Shown here piece by piece: positions 16,955 through 24,880 of a stretch of 24,880 nt of DNA. The stretch spans positions 1 to 24,880 of the forward strand of contig JAGTJM010000147.1 in the NCBI GenBank assembly GCA_020747015.1, in the 5' to 3' direction. The DNA comes from Pyrenochaeta sp. MPI-SDFR-AT-0127 (Eukaryota; Ascomycota; Dothideomycetes; Pleosporales; Cucurbitariaceae). The notes below the pieces were generated by a model. The model saw only the letters and a list, made by a program, of their open reading frames with translations. It did no database searches and was not told the origin of the DNA. The position numbers and the translations under genes were made by a program. Position 1 is the stretch's first letter; every line of letters starts with the position of its first letter.

Positions 16955-18625
16955 ATGGACAGTGACGCGATTCCGCCTTCGTCGCCTCCTCCGCCTCCTC
17001 ACGCGGTCGCGAGCAATCTGCCCAGCTCACCCTTCTTCGAGCCGCAAGACATCGCCTTCACCCCCAAGTCCAGCTCACCGCCGCCGCTATTCTCCAGTGA
17101 CGACTCGCGGGAGTCTGTCGACGTGACCAACTACGAGTCACCGCGCATCTACAAGAACAAACGAAAGGGCACGTGGTGGAACAATGGCGACTCAGCACAC
17201 AATACACCAGAGCCCAAAAAGACAAAGATGTCGCGAAATTTCGACTCTGGTGTCTACATGATGAGCGACGCGTCCAACAGCTCCGAGGACATGCTCCCCC
17301 AGCACAAGTCGCCCTTTGGGTTTGATTACGCGCACGACGAAGAGACCGCGCCAATGAGTGCATCACGAGCTGCATTCAGCGGCAAGTTGCGCGCTGGGTT
17401 GGAGAGAAACCTGGAGGTCTACGAATTCACTGGCTGCGACCTCGAAGACGGTGACATTGAACAGATTGGCAGTCTTGCATCCATTATCAAAAACCTGCCG
17501 GATCCTGGCGACGAACTGCCTGGAGAGGGCCAATACCGCTCCATGGTCCCCGAACTATACGTTGGCTTGAGCCAAAACAACTTGCACCGGCTGACGCCAT
17601 CTCTCTTCAACATCCAGGCCCTCACTACGCTCATCCTGCGGAACAACCGGCTCGAAGAGCTCCCGCAACAGATTGGCCAGCTTCGAAACTTGAAGACGTT
17701 GGACGTATCACTTAATCATTTGAAGCACTTTCCATTTGAAATCATACAACTCCTCCACCCACATGGTTCTCTAGAGCGCCTTACTACCTTGGGCAATCCA
17801 CTGTTGGAGCCAATGCCCTTGGCACGCTTCAGTATCGACCATACCAAATCTGAGATATATTCGCCATTCAACACCACCTCGTTCCATCCATATCTAGACA
17901 CCTTGCAGTATGAAGCAAACGTACAGTTGCCCGTCCTATATGATTCACTGGAATCCTCCCCAGATCGGGATCAAGCTGTCTGGCGAATACGCTACTTTGA
18001 GTCTTGGGCAAATGCCTTTGGTGGTAACTCTCGCGATGAGTCGGAGGAAGACTCCCAAGACCAAGGATACTATGAGCACCACCCTGCTTTGAGTCTGAAC
18101 CAAGTCTCTCTTTGGACACCTAGGTACATGGCAAGAACATTAGTCTCATACTCCGACCAAGTAGGCAACATCATCAAAGGTTCCGCGATGCCCGCTTCAA
18201 ATGATCAAGAGTACCCAGTCATCATCGAAACCGACCGTGGCACCTACGGCACTCCTTCACGGTTATTTTTGCCACCCTCATCATCAAGGGTCGCTTCTCT
18301 TGTTACAACTACTCTCCATAACGCTCTCCAAAAGCGACACAACGACAACTATACCATTGAAGGCGTGCGAGAATTGCTACTCGGCTCTATCCCTCACGAC
18401 GCAAACGCCATCTTCCAAAGAGCACTCGAGAATGACGCTGGTGGTTACGGCGAATTCCGCCCGTGTCATGTATGTCGCAAAGAGTATGTAGTGTCGAGGG
18501 CCGAATGGGTTGAATTCTGGAGTGTACGTTACGGAGTCTTCTACCCCTTCAGAGTAAAGGTCTGCTCGTGGGGTTGTGTGCCGAAAGAGATGAGATCAAA
18601 GCCTGAGAAAGTCTTAGCGTGGTAG
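16955..18625 (+). CDS. Leucine-rich-repeat protein with C-terminal Cys cluster
   Basis: Single-exon gene of 556 residues from ATG 16955 (context CACCATGG). Residues 1-60 are Pro/Ser-rich and disordered; a basic, possibly nuclear segment follows (YKNKRKGTWW near 66-75, EPKKTK at 86-91). A short block of LRRs occupies about 200-285 (LYVGLSQNNLHRLTPSLF, LTTLILRNNRLEELP, LKTLDVSLNHLKHFP). The C-terminal part has CHVC at 504-507 and CSWGC at 537-541, a C-x2-C...C-x3-C pairing that could hold zinc. The N-terminal sorting, the LRRs and the Cys pair occur together in a conserved ascomycete group without a well-defined function. Location and partners are unknown; nuclear placing is inference from the basic motifs. 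Confidence 0.82.
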   Translation: MDSDAIPPSSPPPPPHAVASNLPSSPFFEPQDIAFTPKSSSPPPLFSSDDSRESVDVTNYESPRIYKNKRKGTWWNNGDSAHNTPEPKKTKMSRNFDSGVYMMSDASNSSEDMLPQHKSPFGFDYAHDEETAPMSASRAAFSGKLRAGLERNLEVYEFTGCDLEDGDIEQIGSLASIIKNLPDPGDELPGEGQYRSMVPELYVGLSQNNLHRLTPSLFNIQALTTLILRNNRLEELPQQIGQLRNLKTLDVSLNHLKHFPFEIIQLLHPHGSLERLTTLGNPLLEPMPLARFSIDHTKSEIYSPFNTTSFHPYLDTLQYEANVQLPVLYDSLESSPDRDQAVWRIRYFESWANAFGGNSRDESEEDSQDQGYYEHHPALSLNQVSLWTPRYMARTLVSYSDQVGNIIKGSAMPASNDQEYPVIIETDRGTYGTPSRLFLPPSSSRVASLVTTTLHNALQKRHNDNYTIEGVRELLLGSIPHDANAIFQRALENDAGGYGEFRPCHVCRKEYVVSRAEWVEFWSVRYGVFYPFRVKVCSWGCVPKEMRSKPEKVLAW

Positions 18626-20019
18626 GGCACACCAGACCTGAGGTTGTGTCTGTTGAGTCGATTGTTTTTCGCAGTATACCCAGTCGTACTATTTGAGGTC
18701 AATTGAATACTACAGAGTACTCTGAGAGCCTCAGTCCACTTCATCAATATGAATATTGTGTGCCATTTGGTGACTCGATCGCCAGCACGTCGATGCATCG
18801 GCGGTGTTAGCAGCACACTATAGGTGAATACATCGATCAGCTCTATCCTAGGAGCGACCACCACTCATACAGTGGACATTGCAACTAATACGCCACGCTG
18901 CAGCCATCTTCGCACAATCCTCCGCATTCAGCCTAGATTTGACAGGATGAATGGCGGTATCCTGGAGCTGGATGAAACAGTTCAAATTGCATTGGCACGT
19001 TAAGTTACGCTTCCATTCTCTTGGAGCCAGTCCTCGACTTTTGTTAAGCCTGGAATAGCTTTTCCTGGATTGTTGAAGGACGGCATGGAGAGGTCCAATG
19101 GGACTAATGTGAGAGCGAATCGATATGGCTATGGATATGCCTGTATAGCCCTGGATAAGCTCGGGATGCCTCGTAAGACCTTGAAGCAACGACTTGTAAT
19201 GTCGCGAAGACGTCTAGACTCAAATTTAGATCCAACATTTCGCATCAGAGTTATCCGTATTCTTTAGAAGCAACCCAATATACTGACAAGTAATCAAGTG
19301 TCGGGGTTTCCCGGCGCTAGCCCCAACCAGTTAAAGATGGCAGGGCATCGGGGAATTGAAACAACTCACTCCGCGTGGTCTCAATGGACCTCTCCCATGC
19401 AGCGACACTCTAACTCGTACCCCTAAATCCTGCCATGGCACCATGTACACACGTGCACACTGGGCTCGATGCGGGGAAACGCAAGCCTTCCGCCATGGTT
19501 GACACATTGCCGAGAAAGATAGACGCTGGTAACGCTGCCATTCGTCCCTGCGTGATATAAAAGGACCGAGATGCCTCCAGAGATCAAATCGCCGTTTTCT
19601 ACACCAGAGATCCTGGCTCTTGGATACTTGGCTCTCTGTGCTTATCACCCACTTCCTGGCTTCAGCTTATCTGCAGAATGTCACTCCACCCCATGCCAAT
19701 GGGCCGATCCAGTTATCGCTCACATTGGCGGCCATGTTTTGAGCCTGCAGGTGGCGAAAACTGACTTGTCTGATTGCCGTGCGTCACAATGAGGCTCGCT
19801 ATAGATATGGTTTGCGGCCGGACGGTCGGAGACGCAGTGCTTGGGTTACACCGTCGCCGATAAGACGCATTGGCAGGGATGCTTAGTTCTCCAGCCTGCT
19901 TCCTATCCCGCCTGCAGATGCAAGGGCTCTAGAGCCCCAGGCCTGCTCATCCGAGTCATTGAAAAGCTCTTAAGACTCCTCTTGGTTCTCGAACTTTTGC
20001 AGTTCCATCGCTTCAAAAC
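18626..20019. other. Long intergenic region upstream of the permease
   Basis: No protein gene is supported; frames at 18848-19189, 19331-19648 and 19571-19792 lack domains or signals. It contains a TATAAAAG at 19556-19563, three GATAAG sites nearer the permease, and a GC-rich stretch with GGGG and CCCC runs at 19302-19324. The permease leader may start near the TATA box, leaving a long 5' UTR. Confidence 0.5.
19641..19864. promoter_or_regulatory. Cluster of GATA-factor motifs upstream of the permease
   Basis: GATAAG occurs at 19859-19864 on the plus strand, and as CTTATC at 19641-19646 and 19666-19671. In ascomycetes GATA factors of the AreA/Nit2 type bind such sites and turn on nitrogen-source transporters when good nitrogen is scarce. 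The motif is short, so the sites are suggestive only; their place before an amino-acid permease gives them weight. Confidence 0.4.
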
Positions 20020-21754
20020 ATGTCGGAGAAAGATTTCAAAGCTGCCGGCGCGCCTGTCCGTCAGGATAGCGTCGACCGTGTCGTGGAACACAGACACTCG
20101 ACAAGCCGCAGGAAGAGCTCTGCAGTCGACCCAGAGCTGCTAGCTGGAGAGATCTTTGATGAACGGTTCGAGAGTACGCATCGAGGTCTGAAATCGCGGT
20201 AAGTTTTGTCATTATCAGAGTCCACCCATGATAACTGACTCTCCAAGCCATGCTCAAATGATCGCGCTCGGAGGCACCATTGGAACGGGTCTTTTCGTTG
20301 GCTCAGGCCAAACACTCGCCCGTGGTGGCCCTGCGTTCATCTTTGGCGCGTTTTGCGCAATGTCTTTCTTGGTCTTCTGCACAGTCGCAGGCATTATTGA
20401 AGTGGCTGCGTACCTTCCGACTCCTGGCTCGTCTATGAACCTCTTCGGCTACCGCTATGTCTCCCGCTCAATGGGCTTCGGCCTTGGTTGGCTGTACTTC
20501 TACTCGCTTGGTATCCTGGTGCCGTACGAAATCACTGCTGCCGGATTGGTCATTGAGTACTGGTCACCACCAGTCCACATCGCCGTCTGGATTACCATCA
20601 TGATCATTGTCATTGTAGGCTTGAACTGTTTCCCAGTCAAGTTTTACGGTGAGACGGAATTCTGGTTTGCGGGAACAAAGGTCGTTATGATTCTTGGGCT
20701 CTTGTTTCTCTCCTTCGTCCTATTTTGGGGCGGCGGGCCAAACCATGATCGTCTTGGATTCAGGTACTGGAAACGGCCCGGAGCAGCAAACACCTACCTC
20801 GAAGAAGGCAACACTGGTCGATTCCTTGCTTTGCTGTCAACATTGGTCTTATCAGCTTTTCCTTTCGTATTTGCGCCAGAGTTGCTTGTTGCGACAGGTG
20901 GAGAGATGAAGAGTCCCAGGCGAAACCTTCCGACTGCCGCACGCCGCTACATCTACCGTCTCGTTATCTTTTATATTTGTGGTGTTCTCGCCATCGGTGT
21001 CATCTGCCCTTCAGATAACCCAATAATCACAAGTGGAGGTTATGGTGCAGGCGCCTCGCCATTCGTTGCGGGTATCAAACTCGCCGGCATTCCTGTTCTC
21101 GACTCAATCATCAACGCCGGTATTATTATCAGCGCCTGGTCATCTGGAAACTCTTTCCTGTTCCTCTCGTCTCGCTCGCTGTATGCCCTCGCGCTTTCGG
21201 GTAATGCGCCAAAGATCTTCAAGTCGTGCACCAAGTCTGGCGTTCCTTATTGGGCTGTCACTGCATCGTCACTCTTCTGTGCGCTCGCGTATCTCAATGT
21301 AGGATCCAACTCTGCCGTCGTTTTCAATTGGTTCGTTAACCTGACCAATACATCCGGTTTCATCTCCTGGATCTGCTGCGGGATAATTTACCTCCGTTTC
21401 CGTAAAGCCTGCGAAGCGCAGAATATCACCGACCTTCCTTACAAGTCTCCTGTCGGTAGATGGGGCGCATACTTAATTATCGTCAGCTTCAGTTTTCTGT
21501 GTCTGATTAACGGCTTTGATGTCTTCTGGCCGGAAAATTGGAACGTGAGCAGCTTCTTCACGGCGTACGTGGGTATTGCCATGTTCCTGTTGTTCTACGG
21601 TGGACATAGAATATGGGCATGGAGTGATACATGGGCGTATGACCCGATGGAGGTGGATCTGCATACGGGGATGGAACAAGTGCTCGCAGAGGAAGTACCG
21701 CAAAGGACAATGAAGGGACCATGGTGGAAGAAGATTTCGCTCATTTGGCAGTAA
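20020..21754 (+). CDS. Amino-acid permease (YAT family, APC superfamily)
   Basis: Two exons, 20020-20198 and 20248-21754, around a 49-base intron (20199-20247) with GTAAGT donor and CTGAC branch point, give 561 residues. A hydrophilic, Ser/Arg-rich N-terminus (1-60) leads into LKSRHAQMIALGGTIGTGLF; the GGTIGTGLF at 68-76 is the unwound-helix substrate site of TM1 in the fungal YAT family. About twelve membrane helices follow. Other conserved stretches include FAPELLVATGGEMKSPRRN in the TM6 area and the loop SGVPYWAV. Such permeases bring amino acids across the plasma membrane with protons; the exact substrate range cannot be told. Lys and Ser/Thr in the N-terminus may serve ubiquitin-linked turnover, as in yeast Gap1 (inference). 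The GATA sites upstream fit nitrogen control. Confidence 0.93.
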
Positions 21755-22908
21755 AGCAGTATGGGAAGATATTGATTATCCAATCGCAGCAGTTACTAGT
21801 ATGCACATATTTCCCACTCTACCTTGTTTTCAAACTCCAACTCGAGTTGATAGTTCTCGAAAACCCACTGCAAGGTGGTGGTCCTTATATATATTGCTGT
21901 AAAAATAGTATAAAGTGTCGTAGAATGTTTCTGCATTGGTTACACTAAGTTCTGTCACCTCTCTTTTGAATATTTTCGCTGATAATACGATCAATTCTCT
22001 TGGTCAACATTTGTACTACCAGTCTCAGTTTGAGTCTCGGATATCACCAACATGAGGCACCACCAATAGAACCTCAGTTTCCATCGTGTATCAACAAATA
22101 ACCCGGACTATTAGCCATGCAGAACTTTATCCTCAAGCGTGAAGAGGAAGTTGGGCAACGATTAGCGTACGTGGATCCCCTGGCCTGAGTCAATGAATTG
22201 GATTTTCACAATAGTTGTGGTATATTGTGGGCCTGTTTTCTCGATTCGTCTATCGGATTAATCTAGCCACGTTTTGATTGATTAATCGAGGCCCAACTTG
22301 ATTAATAGGCACACAGCAGAAATGGTCTCGCTCATCGCGCGATGCTGACATGGTGAAGCCAAATAATTGCAAGCGCATGACCCCGCGAAGGAACTCATAG
22401 CAGTAGACCCCAACTGTGAGTTTTCCATATTTCAAATTACGAAAACTATCTGACTGGATGTAGCATTCGTCTTCTATGTCCATGATGCCCAAGAAGCCAA
22501 TAGTACCAACGCGTCTGCTTCCGATATCTCCGTCATTTCACTCAATTCGAACTTCCAGCCTGGCTATCATTGGTCACTACTATTTAACACATCCAGTCTG
22601 CCTGATCCAAGAACCAAACTTAACTACGTCTGGCGACGAGAACTCTAACCTTAAGCTTCTTTACTCACTGACCGTTTACTACTACAGACCAATCGATAGG
22701 CTTGTATTGGAAACTCCTTAGACTCAAAATACTAGCCCTACTTTCTTGCCTAAACGCGAATGAAGATATAGATATAATAATGACTTAACATCATTCCAAA
22801 GCCAACAAGATTGCTTCGAATGGTGGAGGTCTCTAGAAAAAGAACACCTAGCCCGGACATATCCTTTGATAAAACAATATGGAACTGCGCAAAAAATACT
22901 GCAAGTAG
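21755..22908. other. AT-rich intergenic region between convergent genes
   Basis: No gene is supported. Short inverted and direct words cluster at 22228-22310: TGGGCCT at 22228-22234 has its complement in the GAGGCCCA run near 22286-22293, and ATTAATC/TTGATTAAT words occur three times between about 22256 and 22307. A minus-strand frame at 22250-22492 is partly protein-like but has no domain. A short plus-strand frame from about 22117 with a plausible 48-base intron is too short to judge. Confidence 0.45.
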
Positions 22909-24278
22909 TCATGCAAGCGCACGAAAGTTATTCCCCAGCATCATAGTTCTCGAGAAGGTGGGAGCTTGACACAGTAGTTCCCCCAAACCTAAAGGATATC
23001 CACAAGCTTCCGCAGGCCGCTCTAGCAACGCCCGATCCTCACCCAGCAGTCTTTTATCGAGGATGCGACAAATCATCCAACACTCCCTACTCGTCCTTCG
23101 TGTGATCCACCAAGTAATGCAAGAGCACATGAGGGCTAGCCAATGCGCGAATAGTACCATCGCTTTTGAATCCTCTTTCTCTAGTAGCTCAACGAACTTT
23201 TGGTCGATACCCCCAATCGCGTTGCTATACATTCGAAGGTAATAAATATCTGGCTTGCGAATTACCAGCGGCGCAAGTTGCGTGTAAAATTCAAAGTACG
23301 GGTTGTCGATGTCAGAGGAATCAGAAACAATGCCGCAGAACTTGGCAAGCCGGATGTCAAGATCGTTTTGCGGGGGCTCTGTGATGGCGAATGTTTTGGT
23401 CGCTATGAACATTGGCATCCAGATGCTTTCACAATGAAAAGGTTTCGTTTCAATCAGCAAGTCCTTGAGACCGGTTTGGATACGGAGCCAATTCCAACTT
23501 GGCCGAGATGTATTGACATCAACTTCTTCGTCTCGCCAATCGGCGTAGCAGAATGCGAGGCAGTTTAGAAGCATCGCACTGGTCAATACGGAATCCATAT
23601 CCTTGACAGTATTCATGTGGCCGACTGCTTGACGCAGACCTTGGCTCGCGAGGTGTGTATGCAATGCTTCGGGTAGCCTATACGGGCTACCATCAGCCAC
23701 AGTGTGCTGCAATTGGCATGCTGAAAGTGCCAACATTGCGTGCATGAGGAAAGGTACTTCTTTGGCGATGTCGATAACTTGGACTGTGAATGTGTGGCTG
23801 TATTCTGGACCTGCGACGGATACTCCTACATTATTAATGAAGTAGTCTAAGAGCAAAAGGTCTTTGGGGGTATGTTGAGCATGATCCGATGCTGTTAGAA
23901 CAGGCGGAGAGCGGGCTACTGGCCACAAAAGCGTTGAAATTCTGGGTGTACTCTCCTTCGCTTGATTTGATAGGTGTACTGGTCGTCCAACCGCAATATA
24001 TTTGCATTCGGTATGCTTTTCCAAGCACCGAGTACAGCTTGGTCTAGCTTCATCACACTATGGCTACGTCAGTGTCGCTCGTATCATCTTATCAATTATC
24101 AGCTTAAAGGTACCTTTTTGCGCCGCTGCTTGCATTCATAGCAGCCACCTCTAGATTTCTGATGCGCCTTCCGACTGTGAATGACTTGGGTAAACCTGTT
24201 TCCACTAGAACCTTGCGCTGGTTGAGCGAGCAGGTGCTTGGTCGGCTTCACGCGGAAAGCATATTGGCCGTTCTCCAT
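22909..24278 (-). CDS. Zn2Cys6 transcription factor, Upc2-like type
   Basis: The zinc cluster is split by an intron, so the long frame alone misses it. Exon 1 is 24278-24114 (55 codons from ATG 24276-24278), the intron 24058-24113 (56 bases, GTACCT donor, CTGAC branch, ATAG acceptor), and exon 2 24057-22909. Joined, residues 46-73 show cysteines at 46, 49, 56, 63, 66 and 73, a perfect C-x2-C-x6-C-x6-C-x2-C-x6-C cluster preceded by a basic stretch, SRKAHQKSRGG. The product is 437 residues. The remainder is helical, with LLLLDYFINNVG and PFLMHAMLALSACQLQH, as in the short fungal regulators related to the sterol-uptake factor Upc2 (family resemblance only). It should bind DNA in the nucleus as a dimer or monomer. 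Its closest neighbour is the divergent carboxylesterase gene, a possible target. Confidence 0.9.
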
Positions 24279-24691
24279 AACTACTGGATGCTGTAAATGG
24301 TAGATAGCGTATTCGGCAGTATGGTTCGATTACAAGGCAGACACGGACTGGGAAGCGAAGCCGTTATTACGTAGAGGTCAAGCGGGGCTGTGTTCTCCTC
24401 TTCTGGTAGGTGTGCCAAGGGCGTACTCGCTTCACTGCTGTGGCTGTGTCAGAAGTCTCCGATTGGACTTTACATGCGTGCCCAGCAATCCAATATCTCG
24501 ACTTTGTGGTCGATCGGTCACAATTGGATGCTGAGCTGCATGAGTGCCCTCGCGTTTCTCGCGTTGAAGACAAAACATTGCGAACTCGAATTTATATACG
24601 TCAAGTCTAATGTTGTTGTCGAATTCATCCACCGTATAAGAGAGACACAGGTGCCGCCAGATGGAAAGGTATGTTTCGTGCAAAAACTCTG
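24279..24691. promoter_or_regulatory. Shared divergent promoter region
   Basis: These 413 bases separate the minus-strand Zn2Cys6 gene from the plus-strand carboxylesterase gene. TATATA at 24593-24598 lies 94 bases before the esterase ATG. Small overlapping frames on both strands show no domain. Confidence 0.45.
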
Positions 24692-24880
24692 ATGATGATC
24701 ATGTTGAACCGACACCTCGCTACATTTCTTTCAAGCTTCGTTTTCAGCAGTGCCTCACACGGGGCTTGTTACGCCCATCCCCAGGCAAACATTGTCGACC
24801 TTGGCTATGCCAAACACGTACCAACCTGGATTAACACCACGTCTGCCGGCACCGAGCTGTTGAACTACAACAATATCCGC
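24692..24880 (+). CDS. Secreted type-B carboxylesterase/lipase, 3' partial
   Basis: The frame opens with ATG at 24692 (further in-frame ATGs at 24695 and 24701) and runs off the right edge after 63 codons. A signal peptide (hydrophobic core LATFLSSFVFSSA, cleavage probably after ACYA near residue 28) is followed by ANIVDLGYAKHVPTW and then NTTSAGTELLNYNNIR. That order, a V-x-L-G-Y-A opening strand and a NYNNIR(F/Y) turn before an 'A-x-PP-x-G-x-L-R-F' block, is the start of fungal carboxylesterases of the alpha/beta-hydrolase fold. The catalytic Ser, Glu/Asp and His lie beyond the window. It would hydrolyse ester bonds outside the cell; the substrate is unknown. Confidence 0.8.
   Translation, partial: MMIMLNRHLATFLSSFVFSSASHGACYAHPQANIVDLGYAKHVPTWINTTSAGTELLNYNNIR

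Noticed and set aside
19302..19324. GGGG...CCCC hairpin-like stretch upstream of the permease
   Set aside because: Only four base pairs with an unpaired middle; too weak to call a structure or site.
22250..22492. 80-codon minus-strand frame
   Set aside because: Partly protein-like, but it ends in a stretch made of repeated ATTAATC words, has no domain, and no promoter could be seen.
8052..24278. Idea that the Upc2-like factor and CYP51 form a sterol-control unit
   Set aside because: They are more than 13 kb apart with many unrelated genes between, and the factor's own neighbour is a carboxylesterase; Upc2 likeness is only at the family level.

Overview
The window looks like nuclear DNA of a filamentous ascomycete, most likely a Dothideomycete of the Pleosporales type. 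Reasons: compact genes carrying few introns of about 48-86 bp, with GT-AG ends and CTRAY-like branch points; families typical of that group (CFEM protein, Zn2Cys6 regulator, fungal APH-like kinase, CYP51, YAT-type permease); and TA-rich blocks between genes that look like mutated repeats. The order assignment is inference. I see no tRNA, rRNA, CRISPR array or bacterial-type feature.

Layout. Bases 1-1426 (+): 3' part of a secreted, two-module jelly-roll-like protein with four introns. 1427-2418: TA-rich spacer with an AGGCAA-type short repeat. 2419-3057 (+): GNAT acetyltransferase. 3058-4561: TA-rich, repeat-bearing spacer. 4562-5642 (+): APH/choline-kinase-like protein with an apparent frameshift near its start. 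5777-6019 (-): small unknown ORF. 6470-6787 (-): small secreted eight-cysteine protein with one intron. About 7082-7632 (-): an unrecognised spliced gene. 8052-9657 (+): CYP51 sterol 14-alpha-demethylase. 9965-10117 (-) and 10290-10767 (+): two weak small-gene candidates. 10824-11933 (-): CFEM membrane protein. 12320-12632 (-): possible broken small secreted cysteine-rich gene. 12946-15069 (-): F-box-like/LRR protein. 15747-16531 (+): Rossmann-fold oxidoreductase. 16955-18625 (+): LRR protein with a terminal Cys cluster. 20020-21754 (+): amino-acid permease. 22909-24278 (-): Zn2Cys6 transcription factor. 24692-end (+): start of a secreted type-B carboxylesterase/lipase, divergent from the regulator.

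The genes do not form an evident biosynthetic cluster. The clearest functional links are the divergent regulator/carboxylesterase pair, the GATA motifs upstream of the permease, and a concentration of small secreted or cell-surface proteins (left-end protein, 6.5 kb SSP, CFEM protein, possible SSP remnant at 12.4 kb) next to mutated-looking DNA. I did not find a convincing novel multi-gene system. The most useful discoveries are gene models that only appear when introns are read by eye: the eight-cysteine secreted protein, the minus-strand gene at 7.1-7.6 kb, and the split zinc cluster of the regulator.
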